DNA of 64,000 nucleotides from Clostridium disporicum (GTDB lineage Bacteria; Bacillota; Clostridia; Clostridiales; Clostridiaceae). A model generated the notes under the pieces. The model saw only the letters and a list, made by a program, of their open reading frames with translations. It was not told where the DNA came from and did not search any database. The stretch lies in NCBI RefSeq assembly GCF_001405015.1, contig NZ_CYZX01000005.1, positions 107,823-171,822 of the forward strand. The letters run 5' to 3'. Position 1 is the first letter of the stretch. Each line of letters starts with the position of its first letter. Position numbers and translations under genes: made by a program. Of the stretch, positions 35,012 to 44,203 are shown piece after piece.

Positions 35012-35279
35012 GCGTACTAAGTACGCAAGTGAAAAGTCGGCTACGCCGAAATGAAAAAGCTACTTTGTAGCTGTGAAAAGTCAACTCTGTTGAGATGAAA
35101 ATGCTATGAAGTAGCAGGGGAAAGTTAATTTAGTTAAGGTGAAAATGCTACTTGTGTAGCAGAGAAAGTGTAACAGATAGATAATTTTCACTATTGCCAT
35201 AGGCAATCATTTCCCTGTCACGTCAGTGACATTTTCCCTTCAGCTTCAGCTGACTTTTCCCCAAAGTGCTTCGCACTTT
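35012..35279. repeat. Array of about twelve mini-palindromes joined by TGAAAA/TTTTC linkers (copy 1)
   Basis: Fills the gap between convergent HAD and PHP genes. Palindromes of 12-17 bases with 3-5 base loops occur at 35012, 35037 (TCGGC-TAC-GCCGA), 35058 (AGCTAC-TTT-GTAGCT), 35081, 35102, 35125, 35146, 35194 (TTGCC-ATA-GGCAA), 35216, 35240 and 35263 (AAAGTGC-TTC-GCACTTT). Arm sequences differ from unit to unit while complementarity is kept. Linkers are RTGAAAA in the first seven and TTTTCAC or TTTCCC in the last four, so the array is inverted about its centre near 35175. The last unit overlaps the PHP stop codon. Function unknown. Confidence 0.85.
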
Positions 35280-36120
35280 ATTTAATTAGTTTTTCTATAT
35301 TAAGTAACTTTTCAGAATCAACCTTCATAGCACCGATATAATATTCTACTCCTTTACTTACAGCGGCAAAATCTCCATGGCCATCTGATCCGCAAGTTAT
35401 TATCATATCATTATCTTTACAGAATTCTATACAAGTTTCTGTCATTAGTTCACTGTTAGCTGGATAGTAACTTTCTATTCCATCAATCCCCATAGATTTA
35501 AATTTATTTAATTTTTCTATTATTTCTTCTTTACTCTTTTCTTTATAATAATTACAAGGATGAGCTAACACTGCATATCCACCTGCCTTATGAACAACAC
35601 TACAAGCTTCTTCTACTGTAGGAAAATCAAAATGTTCATGTCCACAATTGTATTCTCTATAGTATTTCATTCCATCAAATAAGCCTTCTGTTATTTTCTT
35701 ATCATATAAATAGTGAATTCCATCCCATCCACCTTTTCTTTTATCATGTTTATATCTAGTGAATTCATCGTAAGATATATCTTCATAATCCTTTTCCATT
35801 CTTCTAATAAGCTCAAAACTTGTTTCTAAAAGGGCATTTTGTGCTTTATCTACAAGTGTTATCATTTCATCATTATTATCAAATTTATAGCATGTTACAT
35901 GTACTACTATATCTTCAAACTTACAATCTAATTCTACTCCTCTTATTAATGTAACACCTAATTCATCAGCTGCTTCCTTAGCTTCCTTATATGAACCAAT
36001 CTCATCATGATCTGTTATAGCTATCACTTCTATATTTTTTCTTTTTGCTTCTTCAATTATTTCTCTTGGAGACATTGTTCCATCAGAATAATATGAATGC
36101 GTATGTAAATCAACTAACAT
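35278..36120 (-). CDS. PHP domain phosphoesterase
   Basis: 280 residues. Metal-binding PHP motifs in order: DLHTHSYYSDGTMSP (residues 3-17), AITDHDEIG (about 35-43), AVLAHPCNYY, and TCGSDGHGDF near the C-terminus. The short form matches bacterial YciV/RNase AM-like enzymes that release phosphate from 3',5'-nucleoside bisphosphates or trim RNA ends; histidinol phosphatase is less likely as no his genes are near. Single gene, ATG at 36120 after AGGAGGAAAAT. Confidence 0.85.
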   Translation of the reverse strand: MLVDLHTHSYYSDGTMSPREIIEEAKRKNIEVIAITDHDEIGSYKEAKEAADELGVTLIRGVELDCKFEDIVVHVTCYKFDNNDEMITLVDKAQNALLETSFELIRRMEKDYEDISYDEFTRYKHDKRKGGWDGIHYLYDKKITEGLFDGMKYYREYNCGHEHFDFPTVEEACSVVHKAGGYAVLAHPCNYYKEKSKEEIIEKLNKFKSMGIDGIESYYPANSELMTETCIEFCKDNDMIITCGSDGHGDFAAVSKGVEYYIGAMKVDSEKLLNIEKLIK

Positions 36121-36309
36121 ATTTTCCTCCTAAGGTTTTATTTCTATTTGCATTTTATATTTTTTATAATATATTGTCTATAATTAATGTCCTATCCCTA
36201 AATATTAAATACTCTTTAATATACTTTAATTAAATGTTTACATAGCCCTTTAGCTCGTATTTTGATACTTTTTAGTAGATTTATTGTTTTCTTTCCTATT
36301 GATTTAGGG

Positions 36310-36315
36310 TATAAT
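36310..36315 (+). promoter_or_regulatory. Minus-10 box of the fba promoter
   Basis: TATAAT about 97 bases before the fba ATG. A T-rich stretch (TTGTTTTCTTTCC) lies where the -35 box should be, without a clean hexamer. The leader downstream contains a small hairpin TGTAATA/TATTACA at 36337-36360. Confidence 0.5.
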
Positions 36316-36411
36316 AACCAGTAGGAGAAACGTAAATGTAATAGTTTTTAAATTATTACATATTTTATATTATTCTCTATAACTTAAATTGAAATATACG
36401 GAGGTATTACC

Positions 36412-37275
36412 ATGTTAGTTTCAGCTAAAGAAATGCTAAACAAAGCAAGAGAAGGAAAATACGCTGTTGGTCAATTCAACATCAACAACTTAGAATGGAC
36501 AAAAGCTATTTTACTTACAGCTCAAGAAAATAATTCACCAGTAATCTTAGGAGTATCTGAAGGTGCTGGAAAATACATGTGTGGTTACAAAACAATAGTT
36601 GGTATGGTTAACGGAATGTTAGAAGAATTAAACATCACTGTACCAGTTGCTTTACACTTAGACCACGGTAGCTACGAAGGATGCTATGCAGCAATGAATG
36701 CTGGATTCTCTTCAGTTATGTTCGATGGTTCTCACTATTCAATCGAAGAAAACATAGCTAAAACATCTGAATTAGTTAAAGCTACTGCAGAAAAAGGATT
36801 ATCTTTAGAAGCAGAAGTTGGATCAATCGGTGGAGAAGAAGACGGAGTTGTTGGTAAAGGTGAAGTTGCTGATGCTCAAGAATGTAAATCAATCGCTGAT
36901 TTAGGAGTTACTATGTTAGCTGCTGGTATCGGAAACATCCACGGAAAATACCCATCAAACTGGCAAGGACTTGCTTTCGACGCTTTAGAAGAAATCAACA
37001 ACGCTTGCGGAAACATGCCATTAGTATTACACGGTGGTACTGGTATTCCAGAAGAAATGATAAAGAAAGCTATATCTTTAGGAGTTTCTAAAATCAACGT
37101 TAACACTGAATGTCAATTAGCATTCCAAGAAGCTACAAGAGCTTACGTTGAAGCTGGAAAAGATAAAGAAGGAAAAGGATTTGACCCAAGAAAATTATTA
37201 AATCCTGGATTCGAAGCTATAAAAGCTACAGTTAAAGAAAAGATGGAACTTTTCGGATCAGTTAACAAAGCTTAA
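36412..37275 (+). CDS. fba: Fructose-bisphosphate aldolase, class II
   Basis: 287 residues. Zinc-binding and active-site regions of class II aldolase are clear: VALHLDHGSYE (catalytic Asp and Zn His), LEAEVGSIGGEEDGV, GNIHGKYP, LVLHGGTGIP and KINVNTECQ. It splits fructose-1,6-bisphosphate in glycolysis. Its codons favour C-ending forms (AAC, ATC, TTC) far more than the neighbours do, as expected of a highly expressed gene. Ribosome site GGAGG lies 8 bases before the ATG. Confidence 0.95.
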   Translation: MLVSAKEMLNKAREGKYAVGQFNINNLEWTKAILLTAQENNSPVILGVSEGAGKYMCGYKTIVGMVNGMLEELNITVPVALHLDHGSYEGCYAAMNAGFSSVMFDGSHYSIEENIAKTSELVKATAEKGLSLEAEVGSIGGEEDGVVGKGEVADAQECKSIADLGVTMLAAGIGNIHGKYPSNWQGLAFDALEEINNACGNMPLVLHGGTGIPEEMIKKAISLGVSKINVNTECQLAFQEATRAYVEAGKDKEGKGFDPRKLLNPGFEAIKATVKEKMELFGSVNKA

Positions 37276-37290
37276 TACATTTTATATAAA

Positions 37291-37326
37291 AATAAAGTGA
37301 AGTAAATTAATACTTCACTTTATTTT
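37291..37326. terminator. Terminator of fba, shared with the convergent gene
   Basis: AATAAAGTGAAGTA-AATTAA-TACTTCACTTTATT with T run, 15 bases past the fba stop and 13 bases past the stop of the convergent gene at 37340. Confidence 0.88.
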
Positions 37327-37339
37327 ATTACTTTTTTAA

Positions 37340-38137
37340 TTATCGCTTAAACCTATATCCTATTTCGCTTATCTTATATATCTCTTCGCTATTCAAAGAT
37401 GCTATTTCTCTAATTAAATATTCTTTAATTAGATTTTTAAATCCATCTATTTCAACTCTTTTCAAAGCTACTTTCTTACTAATTTCAAAAATATTAATAG
37501 CTAACAGTATGGCTTCCACTCTTTGCTCTTTTCTATCATAAAGCGCTGTACATGCTAATATTAATCCTGTTAAGATATCTTCAAATTCTTTATCATCTAA
37601 TAAATTTTCCTCAATGCTAACTGTAAATTCACTATATCCATCTGTAATCCAATAATTCGTATCTTTTATTATTAATATAGTATTATTCTTTCTTGAAAAA
37701 TCTCTATATTTATCATCCTGTGAACTTAAATAATACTTTTGTCCATCAATCAAAGAAATTACCTCTTCTTTAGTACCTTTTACAATATCGATATCATATC
37801 TATTTATAAAGCTTAATATTAAATCTCGATTATCTCTAGATTTATTAATTCCACATAAATCTAAAATTATTTCTTTGCTCTTTTTAGATGATATTAGATA
37901 TTCTTCTATTTCTATTAAATTCTCACTCTCTAAATGTTCTAAATTTATTAATAATCCATCTATATTAACTTCATCATTTTCTGTTATTTCATATATTAAC
38001 TTAATGTTATTATTATAGCTTTCTATAGTTTCTCTTATATCATTTATCCTATCTTTGCTAACAATGCATTGTATCACTAGCTCCTTAAACATTCGTAAAT
38101 TAAAAGCATTAGTAATAGTTTCACTGCTTAGTTTCAT
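37340..38137 (-). CDS. Degenerate hydroxyethylthiazole kinase-like protein
   Basis: 265 residues. The order of segments follows ThiM: LLINLEHLESENLIEIEEYL (as in LLINIGTLTPE...), IILDLCGINKSRDNRDLIL (as in VLDPVGVGA...), IDIVKGTKEEVISLI (as in VIRGNASEI) and YWITDGYSEFTVS. The catalytic GTGC motif, however, is replaced by EDILTGLILACTAL, without the Gly-Thr-Gly anion hole. I infer a ThiM-fold protein that has lost or changed its activity. No thi genes are adjacent. Weak but consistent similarity; it could instead be a distant ribokinase relative. Confidence 0.5.
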   Translation of the reverse strand: MKLSSETITNAFNLRMFKELVIQCIVSKDRINDIRETIESYNNNIKLIYEITENDEVNIDGLLINLEHLESENLIEIEEYLISSKKSKEIILDLCGINKSRDNRDLILSFINRYDIDIVKGTKEEVISLIDGQKYYLSSQDDKYRDFSRKNNTILIIKDTNYWITDGYSEFTVSIEENLLDDKEFEDILTGLILACTALYDRKEQRVEAILLAINIFEISKKVALKRVEIDGFKNLIKEYLIREIASLNSEEIYKISEIGYRFKR

Positions 38138-38312
38138 TATTTAGTCCTCACCTTATTATCTAGAGTGCAAATCGCCTATTACATCGTATTCGACAAAAAG
38201 TTCTTTGGTTCGCTTTTTTAAATGAAATGTAGCTTCAATAGGTACTAAAGTATAAATCTCTTTATTTACAAATAACAAGTTAATATTGATAATATATTTT
38301 GTTACTAAATAT

Positions 38313-38360
38313 AAATAACCTATGGTATATATAAATCAAATTACCATAGGCTATTTATAT
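38313..38360 (-). terminator. Terminator of the sda operon
   Basis: Arms ATAAATA-CCTATGGTA and TACCATAGG-TATTTAT, beginning 15 bases past the sdaAA stop. The rest of 38138-38312 shows no feature I can name. Confidence 0.8.
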
Positions 38361-38374
38361 TCTTCTATATTAAC

Positions 38375-39256
38375 TTATTCTTCTCCAAAAACCTTCTTCC
38401 TTAATTCAAGCCCTGCTTTAGTAACAGCAACTCCACCCATAGCTGTCTCTCTTAACTCAGATGGAAGACTCTTTCCTACTTTATACATAGCTGAAACTGT
38501 ATCATCAAAAGGTATCTTTGAATCTACTCCAGCCATAACCATATCTGCTGTACATAATGCACTTATAGCCCCTGCTGCATTTCTTTTCGCACATGGAATT
38601 TCTACTAATCCAGCAACTGGGTCACACACAAGTCCCAATACATTTTTTAAAACTATTGCTCCTGCATCTAAACTCATCTTAGGAGTACCACCCATCATTT
38701 CAACAACTGCTGCTGATCCCATAGCTGCTGCTGAACCACACTCAGCCTGACAACCACCTTCAGCTCCTGCCAAAGTAGCATTCATTCCTATAATCATTCC
38801 GACAGCTGCTGCAGCAAATAATCCTTCAATAAGCTCTTCATCAGTTTTTTCAAGTTTCTCACCAGCTGAAAGAATAACTGCTGGTAAAATACCACATGAA
38901 CCAGCTGTAGGACAAGCTACAATTCGCCCCATAGCTGCATTTACTTCTGATGAAGATAGCGCCATAGCCATAGCTCTTACAGTAACATCTCCAGTTAATG
39001 TATTTCCTTTTCTTAAGTACTTATTTATCTTATATCCATCTCCACCTATAAGTCCACTTACAGAATATATTTTCTTTTCTCTACCTTCATTAGCGCCTTC
39101 TCTCATTACCTCAAGATTTTTCGCCATTTTTTCAAATACTTGTTCTCTAGTAAGACCTTTATCTTCCATTTCTAATCTTATTGCATATTCACTTAATGAT
39201 ATATTTTCTTCTTCGCAAATCTTTAAAAGTTCTTCGCCTGATCTTGCTACTATCAT
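38375..39256 (-). CDS. sdaAA: L-serine dehydratase, iron-sulfur-dependent, alpha subunit
   Basis: 293 residues. Conserved Cys in CPTAGSCGILPA and CDPVAGLVEIPCAKRNA bind the oxygen-sensitive [4Fe-4S] cluster of the anaerobic enzyme, which deaminates serine to pyruvate and ammonia. GAEGGCQAECGSAAAM is another family landmark. It follows sdaAB by 2 bases, so the two subunits are co-translated from one transcript. Confidence 0.95.
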   Translation of the reverse strand: MIVARSGEELLKICEEENISLSEYAIRLEMEDKGLTREQVFEKMAKNLEVMREGANEGREKKIYSVSGLIGGDGYKINKYLRKGNTLTGDVTVRAMAMALSSSEVNAAMGRIVACPTAGSCGILPAVILSAGEKLEKTDEELIEGLFAAAAVGMIIGMNATLAGAEGGCQAECGSAAAMGSAAVVEMMGGTPKMSLDAGAIVLKNVLGLVCDPVAGLVEIPCAKRNAAGAISALCTADMVMAGVDSKIPFDDTVSAMYKVGKSLPSELRETAMGGVAVTKAGLELRKKVFGEE

Positions 39257-39258
39257 TT

Positions 39259-39939
39259 TTATTCACCGCCCTTAATTGGATTGATTCTAATTACTTTATT
39301 AATAGATTCCATTATTTTAATTTCTTCTATAATCTCATCAGTAACTTCATTATCAACATCAAATACCATTGTTGCTTCTTTGCCTTTTTGACTTCTAAAA
39401 ACTTTCATAAAGGCAATATTTATAGCATGATCGTAAAGTAATTTTGTTACATTAGATACTACTCCCGGTACATCTACATGAGATATTATTATAGTTGGAT
39501 AAGCACCTGTAAATTCAACTTTTTCGCCATTTACCTCGGATACTTCTATACTTCCTCCTCCTATAGATGATCCTACCATTTCGTATTGTTTTCCTTCTTT
39601 ACCTGTTATTAAAAATTTAACTGTATTAGGATGTGATTCTCCTAAATCTGTTTCTTTAAAACTTATATCTATACCTTGCTCTCTTGCAATATTTAATGAA
39701 TCTCTCAATCTTAAATCACTTGGTTCCATGCCTAATATTCCAGCAACTAAGGCTCTATCAGTTCCATGTCCCTTATAAGTCTTACCGAAAGATCCATGTA
39801 ATAGAAATGTTACTTCTTTAATATCAGCATCTGCAATAGATCTAGCTACTTTTCCAAGTCTTGCAGCTCCTGCAGTATGTGATGATGATGGTCCAACCAT
39901 TATTGGTCCAAGTATATCAAATACACCAACTGTTTTCAT
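39259..39939 (-). CDS. sdaAB: L-serine dehydratase, iron-sulfur-dependent, beta subunit
   Basis: 226 residues. The N-terminal part has FDILGPIMVGPSSSHTAGAARLG, typical of the beta subunit, and the C-terminal third (about 150-222) is an ACT domain (IIISHVDVPGVVSNVTKLLYDH) likely to sense serine. First gene of the sdaAB-sdaAA pair. Start ATG at 39939 follows an AAGGAGAGAAG site. Confidence 0.95.
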   Translation of the reverse strand: MKTVGVFDILGPIMVGPSSSHTAGAARLGKVARSIADADIKEVTFLLHGSFGKTYKGHGTDRALVAGILGMEPSDLRLRDSLNIAREQGIDISFKETDLGESHPNTVKFLITGKEGKQYEMVGSSIGGGSIEVSEVNGEKVEFTGAYPTIIISHVDVPGVVSNVTKLLYDHAINIAFMKVFRSQKGKEATMVFDVDNEVTDEIIEEIKIMESINKVIRINPIKGGE

Positions 39940-40063
39940 CTCTCTTCTCTCCTTATCTATAGTTCTTTTTATACCATAATCCCATTGTTTAATATTCTTT
40001 ATCTTACATTAACAAAATTTTCTTATTTATGCTAGTATTATTTTATTAGTAATAAAAAGTAAA

Positions 40064-41722
40064 TTAATATTTATAAAAAATACTTCCTCCAATAAACTCC
40101 CTTAATATTGAATTCTGTGGCACTAAATCATAGTCAATCTCTTTAAAAAATCCTAAAAAAGATTTTAACCTTTTTGCCTCATTATATATAGTATTATCTT
40201 CATCTATCTTATTTAATTCCTCTAATGCAGCTTTTTTAAGAACACATAACTCATATACTAAAGTGGAATTAAACATAACATCGGCTTCTTCTTGATAAAC
40301 AAATATATTTTTTTGCTCACCTCTTTTTATCTTAGGCCACATCTTTAACGTATCTTCAGCTTCATGCCCCCTTGATAAATGATCTCTAACTATTCTTCGT
40401 ATTCTTCTCACATCTGTAGTTGATATTCTATTATGATTATCTAAATTTAATTGTGTTAATGCAGAAATATAAATCTTAAATTTATACTTATCATCAATTT
40501 CAGAAGTTAAAATAGGATTTAATCCATGTATTCCTTCAATTATCACTACCCCATTTTGAGGTAACTTTATTTTATTTCCTATCCATTCTCTCTTTCCTGT
40601 TAAAAAATTAAATGTTGGAAGTTCTACTTCATTACCTTTTAAAATTTCTCTTAGTTGTTCATTAAATAATTTTATATCTACAGATTGAATTGTTTCAAAA
40701 TCATATTCTCCATCTTCATCGATAGGCGTATCTTCTCTATTGACAAAATAATCATCTAAAGATATCGGAATTGGAATAAGTCCATTTACTCTTAATTGTA
40801 TCGCCAATCTATTGGCAAATGTGGTTTTACCTGAAGAGCTAGGTCCTGCTATTAATACTATTCTAGTATCTCTTCTATTAAATATTTTATCAGCAATTTC
40901 TGCTATCTTCTTTTCATGAAGCGCCTCAGAAGTCATTATTAAACTTGCTAAATCTCCATTTATTATTTTTTCATTTAAAGAACCTACTTCTCCTACACCT
41001 AAAATATTTAACCATCTTTCTGTTTCCATAAAAATACTTGCTAATTTTTTCTGTTCTTTGAATTTAACTAAAGTATTTATATCTTCCTCTAAGGGATATC
41101 TTAAAATAAATCCTGGGTCATAGTACATAACATCAAAGGCTTTAATAACTCCAGTACTTTGTGCCATGTATCCATAGAAATAGTCATATCTTCCATCAAG
41201 TTCATATAAACTTACAGATTCAAAATTTACTTGCTCCAATAAAAGCACCTTATCATCCATCCCATAAGATTTAAATATATCTATAGCTTTTTCTCTTTTA
41301 ACTTTAACCTTATTTATTGGAATATTTTTGTTTACTATTTCTTTCATTCTATTTTTTATTTTATTTATATCTTCTTCATCTAGAGGAGTTATCTTATGAA
41401 TCTCTCCAAATATTCCTTTATCTATACTGTGTTGTATAACTATCTTTGCATCTTTAAATAAATCTAATGTTGCCTTAATAAAAACATATTGCAACGTCCT
41501 TGCATATACCTTCATTCCATCAACACTAGTAAAAGGTATCATAGTTAACTTGCCACAACATGGTACATTTTCACCCAATTCATAATATTTGTTATTTAAT
41601 TTACATATAGCTATATCCAACACTTTACCATTATAGTATTTACCAACTAAATCTATAAACTTAGTTCCTTCTTTACAGTTTACATATTGTTCTTGCCCTA
41701 TTTGTATTTTGTATTCATTCAT
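40064..41722 (-). CDS. Nucleoside (uridine-type) kinase with TGS-like N-terminus
   Basis: 552 residues. A TGS-like domain (about 1-60) and a threonyl-tRNA-synthetase-like second domain (about 60-240) precede a phosphoribulokinase/uridine kinase domain with P-loop GPSSSGKTTFANRL and ISLDDYFVNREDTPIDEDGEYDFE. Such fused proteins are widespread in Firmicutes, annotated as nucleoside kinase. The synthetase-like part lacks the aminoacylation core. It probably phosphorylates a pyrimidine nucleoside; the purpose of the tRNA-synthetase-like part is unknown. Monocistronic. Confidence 0.85.
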   Translation of the reverse strand: MNEYKIQIGQEQYVNCKEGTKFIDLVGKYYNGKVLDIAICKLNNKYYELGENVPCCGKLTMIPFTSVDGMKVYARTLQYVFIKATLDLFKDAKIVIQHSIDKGIFGEIHKITPLDEEDINKIKNRMKEIVNKNIPINKVKVKREKAIDIFKSYGMDDKVLLLEQVNFESVSLYELDGRYDYFYGYMAQSTGVIKAFDVMYYDPGFILRYPLEEDINTLVKFKEQKKLASIFMETERWLNILGVGEVGSLNEKIINGDLASLIMTSEALHEKKIAEIADKIFNRRDTRIVLIAGPSSSGKTTFANRLAIQLRVNGLIPIPISLDDYFVNREDTPIDEDGEYDFETIQSVDIKLFNEQLREILKGNEVELPTFNFLTGKREWIGNKIKLPQNGVVIIEGIHGLNPILTSEIDDKYKFKIYISALTQLNLDNHNRISTTDVRRIRRIVRDHLSRGHEAEDTLKMWPKIKRGEQKNIFVYQEEADVMFNSTLVYELCVLKKAALEELNKIDEDNTIYNEAKRLKSFLGFFKEIDYDLVPQNSILREFIGGSIFYKY

Positions 41723-41895
41723 AATATTCCTCCTTCCTCTTTTCTATATCTATAATCTTGCCATTCTATACTTTTATTATATACTTTATGATTTATTATT
41801 CTATTAATTTATAATTTTTTTGCTTACTTTAACCATATTTTTTAGAATAAAATACTTCTTTTTACTAATAATACATAAATAGAGGTGGTGATTAA

Positions 41896-42735
41896 ATGTT
41901 TATTGTATTAATTAGAACTATCTTTTTATATGCGTTAGTAATACTGGTGATGAGACTAATGGGAAAAAGACAAATTGGAGAACTTCAGCCTTACGAATTT
42001 GTAATAACAATAATGATATCAGATTTAGCAGCTTTACCAATGCAAGACACGAGATTACCATTAATCTTAGGAATTATACCTATTGTAACATTACTATTTA
42101 TTAAGACTGTATTAACTCAGCTTCAATTAAAAAGTCAAGCTGCAAGAAAATTTCTTGAAGGTGAACCAAGTATACTAATTTGTAAAGGTAAGATAAATTT
42201 TAAAGCTTTGAAAAGTCAACAGATTAACTTAGACGAACTTATGGAAGAGTTACGATTAGCTGGCTATTTTGATTTAAATGAAATCGAATATGGGATATTA
42301 GAGAATAATGGGCAAATGTCTTTTTTAACTTATGACGCTTCCTCAGAATCTAGTTCATCTAAAGAAAACCAATCGCAATCTAGTAGCTCATCTGGTGATT
42401 CTAGTCAAAATAGTTCTTCTAAGACAAATTCTTCTAGTTCACCACCTGCTAATAGCGGAACTTCTACTATTAATATTCAAGGAAGTAATAGTCCAAATAA
42501 AACTACTAGTAGTTCTTCCAATCAAAGACCTCGTCTTCCAGTTATTTATGTGTTAGATGGCCACGTAAATAAGAATTCTTTAACTACTAGTGGTAAAAAT
42601 AAATATTGGATAGAGGCTGAATTAAAAAAACATGGAATAAATTCTATAAAGGATGTACTTCTATATATGACAGATACTAATGGTAAAATTATATGCCAAC
42701 TGTATGATGACTATGAAAAGGGGTGTTTTAAATAA
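41896..42735 (+). CDS. DUF421/YetF-family membrane protein with serine-rich insert
   Basis: 279 residues. Two or three N-terminal membrane helices (about 1-75) carry the family motif RLMGKRQIGELQPYEFVITIMISDLAA. A cytoplasmic domain follows (GEPSILICKGKINFKALKSQQINLDELMEELR). Between its two halves lies a low-complexity stretch of about 65 residues (148-212), mostly Ser with Asn, Gln and Lys. The C-terminal half resumes with LPVIYVLDGHVNKNSL. YetF-type proteins have been linked to spore and stress functions, but the activity is unknown. Ribosome site GAGGTGG before the ATG. Confidence 0.85.
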   Translation: MFIVLIRTIFLYALVILVMRLMGKRQIGELQPYEFVITIMISDLAALPMQDTRLPLILGIIPIVTLLFIKTVLTQLQLKSQAARKFLEGEPSILICKGKINFKALKSQQINLDELMEELRLAGYFDLNEIEYGILENNGQMSFLTYDASSESSSSKENQSQSSSSSGDSSQNSSSKTNSSSSPPANSGTSTINIQGSNSPNKTTSSSSNQRPRLPVIYVLDGHVNKNSLTTSGKNKYWIEAELKKHGINSIKDVLLYMTDTNGKIICQLYDDYEKGCFK

Positions 42736-43112
42736 AAAATTCATTAATTTCAATTTCACTTTTCTTAGCCTTAATTATTTTTTTGTTTTATGCTGATTTT
42801 AAATTTAAAAGTCTTTGTACTGATATAGTTAACATCTGTGATGAAATGGAAGAGTCAATAAAAACTGATAATGTAGAAGTAAGTTTTGAAAAAGCAATGG
42901 ATTTATTTGATATGATTCAAGATAGAGGTGCTATAGCCGCTATATACATAAACCATATGGATTATGATGTTATGTTAAATGAAGCTTTAAAGCTTTCAGT
43001 ATACCTTGAAAATGATGATATAAGCGAAAGTGAAGCTTCTCTTCATTTATTAAAATATAGTACTAAACACATGAAAGAACTACAGGTTCCAAATATTGAG
43101 AATATTTTCTAA
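42732..43112 (+). CDS. DUF4363-like small membrane-anchored protein
   Basis: 126 residues if translation starts at the ATA codon at 42732, which overlaps the YetF stop and lies 6 bases after a GGGGTG ribosome site. The first conventional alternative is TTG at 42783, giving 109 residues but cutting through a hydrophobic segment (SLISISLFLALIIFLFYAD) that DUF4363 proteins normally have. I therefore favour the longer form with a non-ATG start (ATA, or ATT at 42747). The rest is helical (VNICDEMEESIKTDN, NEALKLSVYLENDDISESEASLHLLKYS). Always seen here with YetF; probably its partner. Confidence 0.65.
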   Translation: MKNSLISISLFLALIIFLFYADFKFKSLCTDIVNICDEMEESIKTDNVEVSFEKAMDLFDMIQDRGAIAAIYINHMDYDVMLNEALKLSVYLENDDISESEASLHLLKYSTKHMKELQVPNIENIF

Positions 43113-43297
43113 TTTTAAAACTATCAAAAAATATATTTATGCACTACTTAATAGTTTTTATATATAAATATATTCTATTCAAATTGTCACGGTTGTATTA
43201 GTTAAATTAATGTTTTAGTTTCATCTACTAGCACAATCAGCCACAATAATAAGCTAGTCCCTCTTCTCACTAATCAGAAGAAAGGCTAGCTTTTTTA

Positions 43298-44203
43298 TTA
43301 TATACTATTTTCTAAATTAAACTTTTCTAGGTGCTTTTGTTTATAAGCACTTGGGGAACATCCATAATATTTCTTAAATACTGTACTAAAATGATTTGCA
43401 GAGGAAAATCCATATTTATCTGCAAGTTCTTGTAAAGGTATACTTTTCGATAATAGTTCTACACTTATTTTTCTCAGCTTATGCTTTTGTATGAAATCCT
43501 TAGTAGATACTCCCAAAACAGTTGTAAAACATTTGTATAGATAACTTTGTGATACATTAACATGGCGACAAAGGTCGTCAACTTGTATTTGTTCATGGAT
43601 ATAAGTATCAATATATTTTGCACAATCTTGAATTATAAGTTCTTCATTTGTTGCAGCTACTTCACTGGCTAGACCTAATAAATCACTTGGTTCAGAAGCG
43701 TTTAGAGCAGCAAAGATTGTACTATGTAATAGGTTGCTTATATTATAATAAATCCCAGGTTTATTATCTAAAAGCTGTTGATTAAGATTTCCAAGGTTAG
43801 CTATAGAACGCTCTGTAATTAACCCCTTGTATATAGCAATATCCTGTAAGTCTAATAACATGGTTAAAAGATTTCTTTTGTCAACAGGAGCCACATCAAA
43901 GTGTAAAAAATAAAATTTAAGCTCTTCACCTTGATGACAGGTTGCACGATAAGTTATAAAAGGAGGAAATAATAGAGTATCTCCACTTTTAACCTCATAG
44001 TCTACGTTCCCTATAGTCAGGGTACAAGAACCATTAGTTATATATATAAATTTAAAATGTCCAAGAACTTCATTATGCATGGGAACATCTTCATTTTGCT
44101 GCCATATTCCAAAAGTAATTAGTTTATATTTAAGAGCTGCTAAATACCTTGATACACGATCTTCTTCAAGCACTGGAAAATAGTTTATTTTTTTATTATT
44201 CAT
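43298..44203 (-). CDS. AraC family regulator with cupin sensor domain
   Basis: 301 residues. An N-terminal cupin-like ligand domain (about 40-130; LTIGNVDYEVKSGDTLLFPPF) and a C-terminal AraC double helix-turn-helix (about 195-295; VDDLCRHVNVSQSYLYKCFTTVLG and LADKYGFSSANHFSTVFKKYYGCSPSAYK). Divergent from the flavin reductase at 44356 across a 152-base spacer, so it probably activates that gene in response to its substrate. A small hairpin with T run at 43250-43293 lies after its stop. Confidence 0.9.
   Translation of the reverse strand: MNNKKINYFPVLEEDRVSRYLAALKYKLITFGIWQQNEDVPMHNEVLGHFKFIYITNGSCTLTIGNVDYEVKSGDTLLFPPFITYRATCHQGEELKFYFLHFDVAPVDKRNLLTMLLDLQDIAIYKGLITERSIANLGNLNQQLLDNKPGIYYNISNLLHSTIFAALNASEPSDLLGLASEVAATNEELIIQDCAKYIDTYIHEQIQVDDLCRHVNVSQSYLYKCFTTVLGVSTKDFIQKHKLRKISVELLSKSIPLQELADKYGFSSANHFSTVFKKYYGCSPSAYKQKHLEKFNLENSI

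Noticed and set aside
35012..35279. Possible CRISPR array
   Set aside because: The constant parts are only 7-9 base linkers, the variable parts are self-complementary, and no cas genes are present.
35012..35279. Possible retron or group II intron RNA
   Set aside because: No reverse transcriptase gene lies anywhere in the window and the hairpins are far shorter than those RNAs need.
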